From: CAYNQN01 sp964530525 | Lineage (GTDB): Bacteria > Actinomycetota > Acidimicrobiia > Acidimicrobiales > Acidimicrobilacustridaceae | Assembly: GCA_964530525.1 (NCBI GenBank) | Contig: CAZHBH010000012.1 | Span: 1-41,052 of the forward strand | Direction of reading: 5' to 3' | Length of the DNA: 41,052 bases | Shown: piece after piece, positions 33,992 through 41,052 of the stretch | Position numbering within the stretch: position 1 is the stretch's first letter | Layout: each line of letters begins with the position of its first letter | Translations under genes and position numbers: made by a program | Notes under the pieces: generated by a model | Database searches by the model: none | Told to the model about the DNA's origin: nothing | What the model saw: the letters and a program-made list of their open reading frames with translations, nothing else

Positions 33992-35181
33992 GCCTCGGGG
34001 CCCTTGCCGGGGGTGGCGACGCACTCGTGGCGGGATGCGGGGGCGGCGCCGTACACCAGGCCGATGCAGCGGCCAAGGGCCATCTGCCCGAAGGCGTTGG
34101 GGTGCATCGACTCCTGCCGGGACCCCTGGCGGAAGAGCAGGTCGACCCAGCGGACCCACTCGGCGGTGGCGCCGTCGGGTCCGTCGCCGCCCACCTGCTC
34201 GGCCGCCCGGGCGCACAGCTCGTGGCCGGCGAAGGCCTCGCTCAGGTCGAGCAGCTCCACCTGCTCGGCGGCCGCCAGGGCGGCGAGCTCTTGGGCGACC
34301 CGGGGGACGAAGACGTCCCTCGCCCAGTCGGAGGCGGCGTCACCGAAGGGGCAACCGCCCTGCTGCAGTCGCAGGAAGGCGTTGGCGGGGTGGCGGTTCT
34401 CCGCGCTCGGCGGGAGGGGCGAGGGATACGAGCGCAGCACGATCCTGTACGTGTCGGGTTGCTGGCCGGCGGCGCTCATGGTGGAGCGGATCTCGTCGAC
34501 CACCTTGGCCACGCCGGCCATGGCGCCCGGGAGGGAGTCCTCCAGCCGGTCGGCGGCTCCCCGCAGGCAGTTGCTGTCGCGTTTGATCGGGTTGGTGACG
34601 AAGCCCATGCCACAGCTGGTGGCGATGTCGCTGTAGCCAAGGTCGTTGCCCCCCACGGAGACGACCACCATCTCCACGTGGTGGGTGCGGGCCACCTCGG
34701 CGAGCTGGTCGGCCTGGGGCGGCTCGCCCTTGTGGGGCTCGCCACCCGACTGCGCCCTCCACAGGTTCCTGGTGCTGGCGCCCGAGCAGGCGAGGTTGAT
34801 CCTGGCGTCCACCTCGATGCCCGACGAGGCGATGTCGGCGACGTCGGAGCGGTGGCAGCCGTTGACCACGGTCTGCCCGTAGACGGCAGACGGGTCAGCA
34901 GAGCCGTCGACGAACGCCCTGTCGGTGCCGTCGTGGCCCGGCGAACCCGAGCGGCTGTTGCCCAGCCATCGCCCGCCTTCTCCCGAGATGAAGCTGTCGC
35001 CCATCGCCACGACAGCCGTGGGCTTGCCGGGCCCTTCGTCGTGGGCAACCGGGCCGCCGCTGGTGCACGCCACCACCCCTGCCAACGCGGCGAGCACCAA
35101 CAGGGCGACCCCGGCAGCGGAGGTGCTCCTTCGAGGTGCCGACACCCCGCCATGCTGCCCCACCGGCCTCGCTCCGTTCAT
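33976..35181 (-). CDS. SGNH/GDSL-type esterase, predicted lipoprotein
   Basis: This 401-residue exported hydrolase has an N-terminal hydrophobic segment (GVALLVLAALAGVVAC) whose Cys fits a lipobox, so lipid anchoring is likely. The catalytic core follows the SGNH pattern: VVAMGDSFISGEGG with the nucleophilic Ser, SGAST with Gly, VVSVGGNDLGYSD with Asn, and ESMHPNAFGQ with the catalytic His near the C-terminus. Several Cys (GCHRSD, LACSG, SCGMG, NCLRG, GCPFG, LCARA) may form disulfides, as in actinobacterial secreted esterases. It starts 21 bp after TerC, at the end of a three-gene operon. Substrate is unknown (lipid, glycan acetyl or polysaccharide ester). Confidence 0.8.
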   Translation of the reverse strand: MNGARPVGQHGGVSAPRRSTSAAGVALLVLAALAGVVACTSGGPVAHDEGPGKPTAVVAMGDSFISGEGGRWLGNSRSGSPGHDGTDRAFVDGSADPSAVYGQTVVNGCHRSDVADIASSGIEVDARINLACSGASTRNLWRAQSGGEPHKGEPPQADQLAEVARTHHVEMVVVSVGGNDLGYSDIATSCGMGFVTNPIKRDSNCLRGAADRLEDSLPGAMAGVAKVVDEIRSTMSAAGQQPDTYRIVLRSYPSPLPPSAENRHPANAFLRLQQGGCPFGDAASDWARDVFVPRVAQELAALAAAEQVELLDLSEAFAGHELCARAAEQVGGDGPDGATAEWVRWVDLLFRQGSRQESMHPNAFGQMALGRCIGLVYGAAPASRHECVATPGKGPEAMRLS

Positions 35182-35202
35182 CCGCCCACGGGAGCCCGGC
35201 GG

Positions 35203-36201
35203 TCAGTCCTCTGTGGGCACCTCGGCGGGCGTGTGGTCGGCGGGGGAGGTGGGTTCGGGGGGGCGAGGGTCGCGGCGCTCGGCGCGGAGGCTGAGGAGGA
35301 TCGTGATGGTGAGGATCGCTGCGATGGCCGTGAGGCTGATCCAGATGGGGAAGTGGTACCACTCGACGATGAGCATCTTCACCCCCACGAAGGCGAGGAT
35401 CACGCCCAGGCCCTGGTTGAGGTAGCGGAACCGCCCGGCCATCCCGGAGAGGCAGAAGTAGAGCGCCCTGAGCCCCAGGATCGCGAAGGCGTTCGAGGCG
35501 AACACGATGAACGGCTCGCGCGACACCGCCAGGATGGCGGGGATCGAGTCGACGGCGAACACCACGTCGGTGCTCTCGATGAGGATGAGCACGGCGAACA
35601 GGGGGGTGGCCAGCAGGGTGCCCGTGCGCCGGGTGAACATCTTCTGCCCGTCGTACTCGGCGGTGGAGGGGATGACCTTGCGCATCACCCTGAGCACCAG
35701 GTTCTTCTCGGGATGGATCTGCGTCTCGTTGTGGCGGGCGATCTTCCACGCCGTGAAGAGCAGGAACGCACCGAAGATGTAGAGCACCCAGCTGAAGCGC
35801 TCTATCAGGCTCACGCCGGCGAAGATGAAGATCGCCCGGAGCACGAGGGCCCCGAAGATGCCCCAGAACAGCACCCGGAACTGGTACTTCTTCGGCACCG
35901 CGAAGTAGCTGAAGATGACCGCCCAGACGAAGACGTTGTCGATCGAGAGGCTCTTCTCGATGAGGTAGCCCGAGAGGTACTCGCCGGCGGCTGCACCTCC
36001 CTGCCACCAGCCCAGCAGCAGCGTGAAGGCGAGACCGATGGTTATCCAGACCGCCGACTCGATGGCGGCTTCCTTGAAGCTGATGGCGTGGGGGCGGCGG
36101 TGCACGATGAGCAGGTCGCCCACGAGGAGCACCACGATCGCCCCGATGAGGGCGACCCAGGCCCACATGGGCACCGCGAATGAAACGAACTGGTGGCTCA
36201 T
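35203..36201 (-). CDS. TerC/Alx-family membrane protein
   Basis: This 332-residue membrane protein has about nine helices. Family motifs: EYLSGYLIEKSLSIDNVFVWAVIFSYF with the conserved acidic DN pair, PKKYQFRVLFWGIFGALVLR, and LILIESTDVVFAVDSIPAILAVSREPFIVFASN in the second half, with the repeated acidic ESTD/DS residues. TerC relatives are linked to Mn2+ export and metal loading of secreted proteins, and to tellurite resistance. The C-terminus is a short charged tail. Its ATG overlaps the stop of the upstream CNNM/CBS gene by 4 bp, so the two are co-translated. A joint role in metal handling is plausible. Confidence 0.88.
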   Translation of the reverse strand: MSHQFVSFAVPMWAWVALIGAIVVLLVGDLLIVHRRPHAISFKEAAIESAVWITIGLAFTLLLGWWQGGAAAGEYLSGYLIEKSLSIDNVFVWAVIFSYFAVPKKYQFRVLFWGIFGALVLRAIFIFAGVSLIERFSWVLYIFGAFLLFTAWKIARHNETQIHPEKNLVLRVMRKVIPSTAEYDGQKMFTRRTGTLLATPLFAVLILIESTDVVFAVDSIPAILAVSREPFIVFASNAFAILGLRALYFCLSGMAGRFRYLNQGLGVILAFVGVKMLIVEWYHFPIWISLTAIAAILTITILLSLRAERRDPRPPEPTSPADHTPAEVPTED

Positions 36202-37535
36202 CGGGTCTGGGGGGTCTCCTGGGTGGTGGTGGTGGGTGAGGCGCCGTCGGGAGACGGAACCTCAGGTCGAGAGGCGGGGGCGGGGTAGGCGCGGAGCCTG
36301 GATATGGCGTGTCCCTTGATGGCTAGCACCTCGAAGCCCCAGTCGCCTTCTTGCACCCGGTCGCCGGGGGCGTCGGGGATGCGGCCGAGGCGGTCGAGCA
36401 CGAGGCCGGCGACGGTCGCGTACGACCCCTCGGGGATGTTCTCGATGCCCAGGTCGCCCAGGTCGTGCACGGGGAAGCGGCCCGAGAGCACGTAGGACCC
36501 GTCGGGTAGGCGCTGGGCCCCGGTGATGTCCCTGTCGGTCTCGTCGTAGATCTCGCCGACGAGCTCCTCCACCAGATCCTCGACGGTGACGATGCCCGAG
36601 GCGGAGCCGTGCTCGTCGACCACCACGGCCATCTGCACCCGCTTGCGCTGCAGCTCGTGGAGCACGTCGAGCACCTCGGCCGCCTCGGGGAACACGACCG
36701 GCGGGGCAGCCAGCTCGCCCACCGTGCGCTCCTCGCGCCCCAGCAGGTCGCGCAGGTGCACCACGCCGATGACCTCGTCGAGGTTGGCGTCGTGGGCCAC
36801 GGGAGCCCGGGAGTGGCCAGAGGCGGCGAGCTGACCGAGGGCGGTGCCGGCGCTCTGGGCCGAGTCGAGCACGAACACGTCGGGGCGGGGTCGGAGCACC
36901 TCGTGCAGCGTGCGCTCGGAGATCTCGAAGGCCCCCTCGATGATCAGCCGCTGCTTGGGGCTGAAGCTGGTCTGCATGGAGACCAGGTCGAGCAGCTCCT
37001 GCTCGGTCACCTCCTCGCGCTGGCGCGAGGGATCGCCACCGAAGAGCCGGACCACCAGGTCGGTGGAGCGGGAGAGCAGCCAGATGACGGGCCTGGTGAT
37101 GGTGGCGAGGGCGGAGAGCGGCCGGGCGGCGACGAGGGCCCAGCTCTCGGCGCGCTGCATGGCCACCCGCTTGGGGGCGAGCTCGCCCAGCACCAGGGTG
37201 ACGTAGGAGAGGATGAGGGTCACCAGGACGATTGCCGCCGGTTCGGCAGCGCCTCCGAGGAAGGAGAGGGGCTCCTCGAGCGGTTGCGCCAGCGACACGG
37301 CTGCGGCCGCCGACGCCAGGAAGCCGGCGAGGGTGATGCCCACCTGGATGGTGGCCAGGAAGCGGTTGGGGTCGCGGGCCAGCTTCGCCACGACCGCACC
37401 GGTGGCGGAGCGCTGCTCCATGCGCCGCAGCTGCCCCTCGCGCAGCGACACCAGGGCCAGCTCGGTGCCGGCGAAGGCGGCGTTCAGCACCACGAGCACG
37501 GCCACCAGGGCCAACTGGGGCCAGACGCTGCTCAA
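36198..37535 (-). CDS. CNNM/CorC-type membrane protein with CBS pair (HlyC/CorC family)
   Basis: This 445-residue protein has an N-terminal CNNM membrane domain (about 1-185, starting LALVAVLVVLNAAFAGTELALVS, with GITLAGFLASAAAA), two CBS domains (about 205-330, with VFPEAAEVLDVLHELQRKRVQMAVVVDEHGSASGIVTVEDLVEELVGEI) and a CorC_HlyC domain (LPDGSYVLSGRFPVHDLGDLG). Family members transport or regulate Mg2+/Co2+. The Pro/Thr-rich tail is disordered. The start is TTG at 37535. It overlaps TerC by 4 bp and is the first gene of this operon. Confidence 0.86.
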   Translation of the reverse strand: MSSVWPQLALVAVLVVLNAAFAGTELALVSLREGQLRRMEQRSATGAVVAKLARDPNRFLATIQVGITLAGFLASAAAAVSLAQPLEEPLSFLGGAAEPAAIVLVTLILSYVTLVLGELAPKRVAMQRAESWALVAARPLSALATITRPVIWLLSRSTDLVVRLFGGDPSRQREEVTEQELLDLVSMQTSFSPKQRLIIEGAFEISERTLHEVLRPRPDVFVLDSAQSAGTALGQLAASGHSRAPVAHDANLDEVIGVVHLRDLLGREERTVGELAAPPVVFPEAAEVLDVLHELQRKRVQMAVVVDEHGSASGIVTVEDLVEELVGEIYDETDRDITGAQRLPDGSYVLSGRFPVHDLGDLGIENIPEGSYATVAGLVLDRLGRIPDAPGDRVQEGDWGFEVLAIKGHAISRLRAYPAPASRPEVPSPDGASPTTTTQETPQTR

Positions 37536-37605
37536 GAGGTGTCGCCCGGGCGGCGGGAAGCTGGTGGAGGTTCGTCAGTGTGCACTTCGGATCTCACCGC
37601 GAAGC

Positions 37606-39225
37606 CTACTGCGAGGTGAGCGCGCCGAGCTGGTGGCGCACCACCTTGCCCAGCGCGTTGCGCGGGAGCGCGTCCACGAAGCGGATCTCCTTGGGCCGCT
37701 TGAAGGCGGCCAGCTCGCCCCGGGCCAGCTCCGCAAGCTCGTCGGCCGTGACCCGCGGGCCTCCGGGCGAGCGCACGACGAACGCGGTGACCGCCTCGCC
37801 CCACTCCTGGGACGGCAGGCCTCCCACCGCCACCTCGGCGACCCCGGGGTGGCGGGCGAGCACCTCTTCGACCTCGCGCGGGTACACGTTGAGGCCACCG
37901 GTGATGATCAGCTCCTTCGATCGACCCACCAGCTCGAGGTAGCCGTGGTCGTCGAAGCGGCCCACGTCGCCGGTGTGGAACCAGCCTTCGGCGTCGAAGG
38001 CTGCCCTGGTGGCCTCGGGGTTGCGCCAGTAGCCGGAGAACACGTTGGGGCCGCGCACCAGGACCTCGCCGGGGACGTCGGCGCTCTGGTCCTCGTGCTC
38101 TTGGTCGTGTTCGTGATCGTCCTCGTGCTCGTGCAGCTCTTGCTCGTCGTGCTCCTCGGCCTCGTCCTCGAGGGCCTCCAGCTTCAGCTCCACCCCCGGA
38201 AGCGGTGTGCCCACGGTGCCCGCACGACGCTCGCCCTCCAAGGGGTTGGAGATGAGCATGGAGGTCTCCGTCATGCCGTAGCGCTCGAGCGGAGGCTGCC
38301 CGGCCGCCTGGCGGATCTGCTCGAACAGCTCCATCGGCAGCGGCGCCGATCCCGACACGCACAGGCGCAGCCGGGCCAGCTCGCCGGCGAGCGGCGAGCG
38401 CACGAGGCGCGACCACATGGTGGGCACGGCGAACAGCAGGGTGCAGTCGTGCTCGCCTATCGCCCCAAGCACGGCGTCGGCGTCGAAGCGGGCCATGACG
38501 ACCATGGAGCCGCCGGCAAGCAGGGTGCCGTTCACCCCCACGTTCAGGCCGTGCAGGTGGAACAGGGGCAACGCCAGCACCAGCCGGTCGGTGGGCTCCC
38601 AACGCCAAGCCCGGCGCAGGCCCTCGAGGCTGGCCAGCAGGTTGGCGTGCGAGAGCACGGCCCCCTTGGGCGCCCCCGTGGTTCCCGAGGTGTAGCCGAT
38701 GATCGCCGGGTCGTCGGGTGCTGCGCGGTCGAGCAGGTCGGGGTCGATCTCGGCCATGTCGAAGCCCGAGCCGGCTCCGGCTCCGGGGGCGGCCATCATC
38801 TCGGGGGTCGTAGCGGTGACGCCCGGGGCCGCAGCCGAGACCCACGATGCACGCTCTGCATCGTCGACCACCGCAGCGGTGGGTTCGGAGTCGCCCACCA
38901 CGTGGGCCACCTCGCGCTCGCGGTAGGCGGTGTTCATGGGCACGGCCACCGCACCCAGCCGCAGCACGCCCACGTGGGCAGCCACCAGCGACGGCGAGGC
39001 CTGCGCGCTCATCACCACCCGATCACCGGGCTGCACGCCCATCGACGCAAGGGTGGCGGCGGCTCTGCGGCTGGCGACGTCGAGGTCTCGTGCGGTCCAC
39101 CAGCCGGTGCCCTCGCCCAGCACCGTGGGGTGGTCCGGCTCCTCGCGCCACCTGCGGGCCCAAGCCGCCAGCAGGGTTCCCTGGGCGAGCAGGTCGGAAG
39201 CCACGCCGAGAGGATAACGAGGCAT
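37606..39225 (-). CDS. Acyl-CoA synthetase, malonyl-CoA synthetase (MatB)-like, with His/Asp/Glu-rich insertion
   Basis: This 539-residue AMP-forming ligase activates a carboxylate to a CoA thioester. Motifs: GYTSGTTGAPKGAVLSH (ATP loop), LPLFHLHGLNVGVNGTLLAG, ERYGMTETSM, WFHTGDVG, VGRSKELIITGGLNVYPREVEE and the C-terminal Lys in NALGKVVRH. The FHLHGL and ERYGMTETSM details resemble MatB. At about residues 348-380, where relatives have a short loop, there is a 28-residue stretch rich in Glu, Asp and His (six His), possibly metal-binding. The ATG at 39225 gives the natural family start. The frame stays open far upstream, but there it is only the antisense of the lyase gene. A divergent CitE-like gene starts 37 bp away. 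Confidence 0.86.
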   Translation of the reverse strand: MPRYPLGVASDLLAQGTLLAAWARRWREEPDHPTVLGEGTGWWTARDLDVASRRAAATLASMGVQPGDRVVMSAQASPSLVAAHVGVLRLGAVAVPMNTAYREREVAHVVGDSEPTAAVVDDAERASWVSAAAPGVTATTPEMMAAPGAGAGSGFDMAEIDPDLLDRAAPDDPAIIGYTSGTTGAPKGAVLSHANLLASLEGLRRAWRWEPTDRLVLALPLFHLHGLNVGVNGTLLAGGSMVVMARFDADAVLGAIGEHDCTLLFAVPTMWSRLVRSPLAGELARLRLCVSGSAPLPMELFEQIRQAAGQPPLERYGMTETSMLISNPLEGERRAGTVGTPLPGVELKLEALEDEAEEHDEQELHEHEDDHEHDQEHEDQSADVPGEVLVRGPNVFSGYWRNPEATRAAFDAEGWFHTGDVGRFDDHGYLELVGRSKELIITGGLNVYPREVEEVLARHPGVAEVAVGGLPSQEWGEAVTAFVVRSPGGPRVTADELAELARGELAAFKRPKEIRFVDALPRNALGKVVRHQLGALTSQ

Positions 39226-39249
39226 GAGGCCCCGCCCGGGAGCCCTGGC

Positions 39250-39255
39250 TAGATT
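39250..39255 (+). promoter_or_regulatory. -10 box (TAGATT) of a leaderless promoter
   Basis: TAGATT is followed by 7 nt and the ATG at 39263. It lies inside the 37-bp gap between the divergent synthetase and lyase genes. Confidence 0.5.
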
Positions 39256-39262
39256 CCGATGC

Positions 39263-40207
39263 ATGTCCGAACGAACCCGATACCTCCCCCGTCGCTCGTG
39301 CCACGCGGTCCCCGGTTCCAACGCGCGCTTCATCGAGAAGGCGCAGGGCCTCCCGGTCGACATGGTCTTCTTGGACCTGGAGGACTCGGTGGCCCCCAAG
39401 GAGAAGGTGGGGGCCCGGGCCACGGTGGCCGAGGCCATACGAGATGGCGACTGGGGCGACACCGTGGTGTGCGTGCGGGTGAACGACTGGTCCACGCCGT
39501 GGACGGTGCGTGACGTGCAAGAGGTGGTGGCGGGCGCGGGCGAGCGGATCGACGAGATCATGCTCCCCAAGGTCGAGAACGCCCACCAGGTGGTGGCGGC
39601 CGACATGCTGCTGCGCCAGGTGGAGCTGGAGGCCGGCCTGCCGGTGGGACACGTGGGCATCGAGGCGCAGATCGAGACGACCACCGGGCTCATCAACGTG
39701 GAGGAGATCTGCGCTGCGTCGCCGCGCCTGGAGACGATCGTCCTCGGCCCGGCCGACTTCGCTGCGTCGATGGAGATGCCGGTGCTCACGGGCGGGGTGC
39801 AGATCCCCGAGTACCCCGGCGACCACTTCCACTACGTGCTGTCGAAGATCCTCATGGCCGGGCGCGCCAACGGACTCCAGGTGATCGACGGGCCCTACCT
39901 GAAGATCCGCGACTCCGAGGGCCTGCGCGAGTACTGCCAGAGGGCTCGGACCCTCGGATACGACGGGAAGTGGACCCTGCACCCGGACCAGGTGACGGTG
40001 GTCAACGAGGTGTTCTCGCCCACCCAGGAGCAGTTCGACAGGGCGTGGGCGATCCTCGACGCGTACCGCGACGCCACCGAGGTGGAGGGCAAGGGAGCGG
40101 TGATGTTCGGCGACGAGATGATCGACGAGGCCAGCCGCAAGATGGCCACCAAGTTCGTGGCCCGGGGCGAGCGCGCCGGTCTGCGGCGCAGCCCCTCCTC
40201 CGACTGA
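39263..40207 (+). CDS. HpcH/HpaI aldolase/citrate lyase family protein (CitE/malyl-CoA lyase-like)
   Basis: This 314-residue TIM-barrel lyase has RRSCHAVPGSNARFIEKAQGLPVDMVFLDLEDSVAPKEK, in which Arg/Ser and the LDLEDSV metal-binding region are typical, VRVNDW with the CoA-site Arg, IMLPKVENAHQV, IEAQIETTTGLIN with the Mg2+ Glu, VLGPADFAASM with the Mg2+ Asp, and KWTLHPDQV near the end. It would cleave or form a CoA thioester such as malyl-CoA or citramalyl-CoA. The substrate cannot be settled from sequence. The next gene begins 130 bp later with its own promoter-like box, so co-transcription is uncertain. The gap holds nothing else I recognise. Confidence 0.87.
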   Translation: MSERTRYLPRRSCHAVPGSNARFIEKAQGLPVDMVFLDLEDSVAPKEKVGARATVAEAIRDGDWGDTVVCVRVNDWSTPWTVRDVQEVVAGAGERIDEIMLPKVENAHQVVAADMLLRQVELEAGLPVGHVGIEAQIETTTGLINVEEICAASPRLETIVLGPADFAASMEMPVLTGGVQIPEYPGDHFHYVLSKILMAGRANGLQVIDGPYLKIRDSEGLREYCQRARTLGYDGKWTLHPDQVTVVNEVFSPTQEQFDRAWAILDAYRDATEVEGKGAVMFGDEMIDEASRKMATKFVARGERAGLRRSPSSD

Positions 40208-40325
40208 CGCCGTCGAGGTCGACGTGGCCCTGCACCTGGTCGAGCGTTCCGGGGCCGAGATCTCGATCCTGTCGGGCACACCCCTGTCGGCGCACACCAG
40301 TTCACCATCTGAGGCGACGAGCTGC

Positions 40326-40331
40326 GAGAAT
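40326..40331 (+). promoter_or_regulatory. Weak -10-like box (GAGAAT) before the GH15 gene
   Basis: GAGAAT is followed by 6 nt and the ATG at 40338. The box departs from TANNNT at the first base. Confidence 0.25.
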
Positions 40332-40337
40332 GGTTCG

Positions 40338-41052
40338 ATGACCATCTCGCAGTTCGGTGACGTGAGGTTCGGCCACTCGCCCTTCCCGCCCATCGCCGAC
40401 TACGGCTTCCTCTCGGATTGCGAGACGACGGCCCTGGTGGCGCCGAGCGGGAACATCGAGTGGCTGTGCCTTCCCCGGATGGACTCGCCCAGCGTGTTCG
40501 GCGACATCCTCGACCGCCAGGCGGGCGGCTTCCGGCTCGGGCCCGCCGACGTGACGGTGCCCGCAGCGCGGCGCTACCTGCCGGGCACGATGGTGCTCGA
40601 GACGAGCTGGGGCACCGAGACCGGTTGGATCGTGGTGCGCGACTCCCTGCTCATCGGGCCGTGGCACCACGAGGACGAGCTGTCGCACAGCCACCGCCGC
40701 GCCCCCACCGACTACGACGCCGACCACGTGCTGCTTCGCACCGTGCGCTGCGTCACCGGCGAGGTCCAGGTGCTCTTCGACTGCGCACCGATGTTCGACT
40801 ACGGCCGGGTGCCCGGCGTGTGGCGGCACCCTGGGAACAGCTACCACGAGGCGGAGGTGACCCCCGAGGGAGGGGGAGGGCCGAGGCTCACCCTCACCAC
40901 CGACATGAGGGTCGGCTTCGAGGGCCCGAGGGCGATCGGCCGCACCCTGCTGAAGGAGGGCGAGTCGCGGTTCTGCGCGCTGTCGTGGAGCGAGCACCCG
41001 CCCCCCAAGACCTTCGAGGAGGCCTACCAGCGCCTGGTGTGGACGGCCCACC
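40338..41052 (+). CDS. GH15 glycosidase, mycobacterial trehalase-like (5' part, cut by window end)
   Basis: The first 238 codons are present, with no stop before the window end. The N-terminal text FPPIADYGFLSDCETTALVAPSGNIEWLCLPRMDSPSVFG, then LDRQAGGFRLGP, ARRYLPGTMVLETSW and VRDSLLIGPWHHEDE, closely follows the mycobacterial GH15 trehalase. The catalytic (alpha/alpha)6 barrel with its Glu pair lies beyond the window. The enzyme would hydrolyse trehalose or a related alpha-glucoside in the cytoplasm, as there is no signal peptide. Glucoamylase-like activity is the main alternative. Confidence 0.88.
   Translation, partial: MTISQFGDVRFGHSPFPPIADYGFLSDCETTALVAPSGNIEWLCLPRMDSPSVFGDILDRQAGGFRLGPADVTVPAARRYLPGTMVLETSWGTETGWIVVRDSLLIGPWHHEDELSHSHRRAPTDYDADHVLLRTVRCVTGEVQVLFDCAPMFDYGRVPGVWRHPGNSYHEAEVTPEGGGGPRLTLTTDMRVGFEGPRAIGRTLLKEGESRFCALSWSEHPPPKTFEEAYQRLVWTAH

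Noticed and set aside
28883..36183. Very long opposite-strand open frames, for example over the MMPL, permease and TerC genes
   Set aside because: They are His/Arg/Gly-rich shadows of GC-rich genes, with no domain motifs. The opposite strands carry clear families.
39226..39789. Long N-terminal extension of the acyl-CoA synthetase frame
   Set aside because: It is antisense to the CitE-like gene, has low-complexity Ser/Thr/Arg content and precedes the normal family start at 39225.

Overview
The window looks like chromosomal DNA of a high-GC actinobacterium, probably of the class Acidimicrobiia or a related lineage. This is inferred from gene content: a class II DAHP synthase, a mycobacterial-type GH15 trehalase-like enzyme, MMPL and P450 genes, a DUF2203 protein and a mycothiol-type MDMPI/DinB protein. 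Many genes also appear leaderless, with an actinobacterial -10 box 6-9 nt before the start codon. No rRNA, tRNA or CRISPR array was seen.

Left part (1-18192): a surface-polysaccharide island with visibly lower GC and more AT-ending codons (TTA, CTA, ATA) than the rest, beginning next to a frameshifted IS3-type transposase (1-535). A minus-strand operon (4631 to 720) encodes a short NeuB-type nonulosonate synthase, a fused CMP-nonulosonate cytidylyltransferase/KdsC-like phosphatase and an ABC exporter. Divergent from it, a long plus-strand series encodes a GDP-mannose 3,5-epimerase, three polysaccharide pyruvyltransferase-family proteins, two GT4 glycosyltransferases, an initiating polyprenyl-phosphate sugar-1-P transferase, two PAPS-type sulfotransferases, an unrecognised protein, a Wzy/WaaL-like membrane protein and a methyltransferase. 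Most neighbours overlap by the 4 nt of a stop/start (ATGA, TTGA). Together they predict a nonulosonate-containing, pyruvylated and sulfated glycan, perhaps with L-galactose. No Wzx flippase and no recognisable sialyltransferase are present. The ABC exporter and the unrecognised protein at 14888 are candidates for those two roles.

Right part (18447-41052): high-GC core and accessory metabolism. In order: sirtuin; a TerB-like/Coq4-like two-part protein; SRPBCC protein; MDMPI/DinB protein (minus); DUF2203 protein and a secreted protein; a small XRE regulator (minus) with a 330-bp repeat-rich upstream region; class II DAHP synthase (minus); PurD; CDF metal transporter; cytochrome P450 (minus), divergent from an MMPL transporter and FtsX-type permease; SGNH hydrolase, TerC and CNNM/CBS proteins (a minus-strand operon); a MatB-like acyl-CoA synthetase with a His/Asp/Glu-rich insertion, divergent from a CitE-like lyase; and the 5' part of a GH15 trehalase-like gene running off the end.

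The points most worth a second look are the polysaccharide island's unusual combination of modifications, the Coq4-motif protein in a likely menaquinone organism, the repeat cluster at 23237-23558, and the recurring leaderless-promoter pattern. All functional statements come from reading motifs in the translated sequence; no database search was possible.
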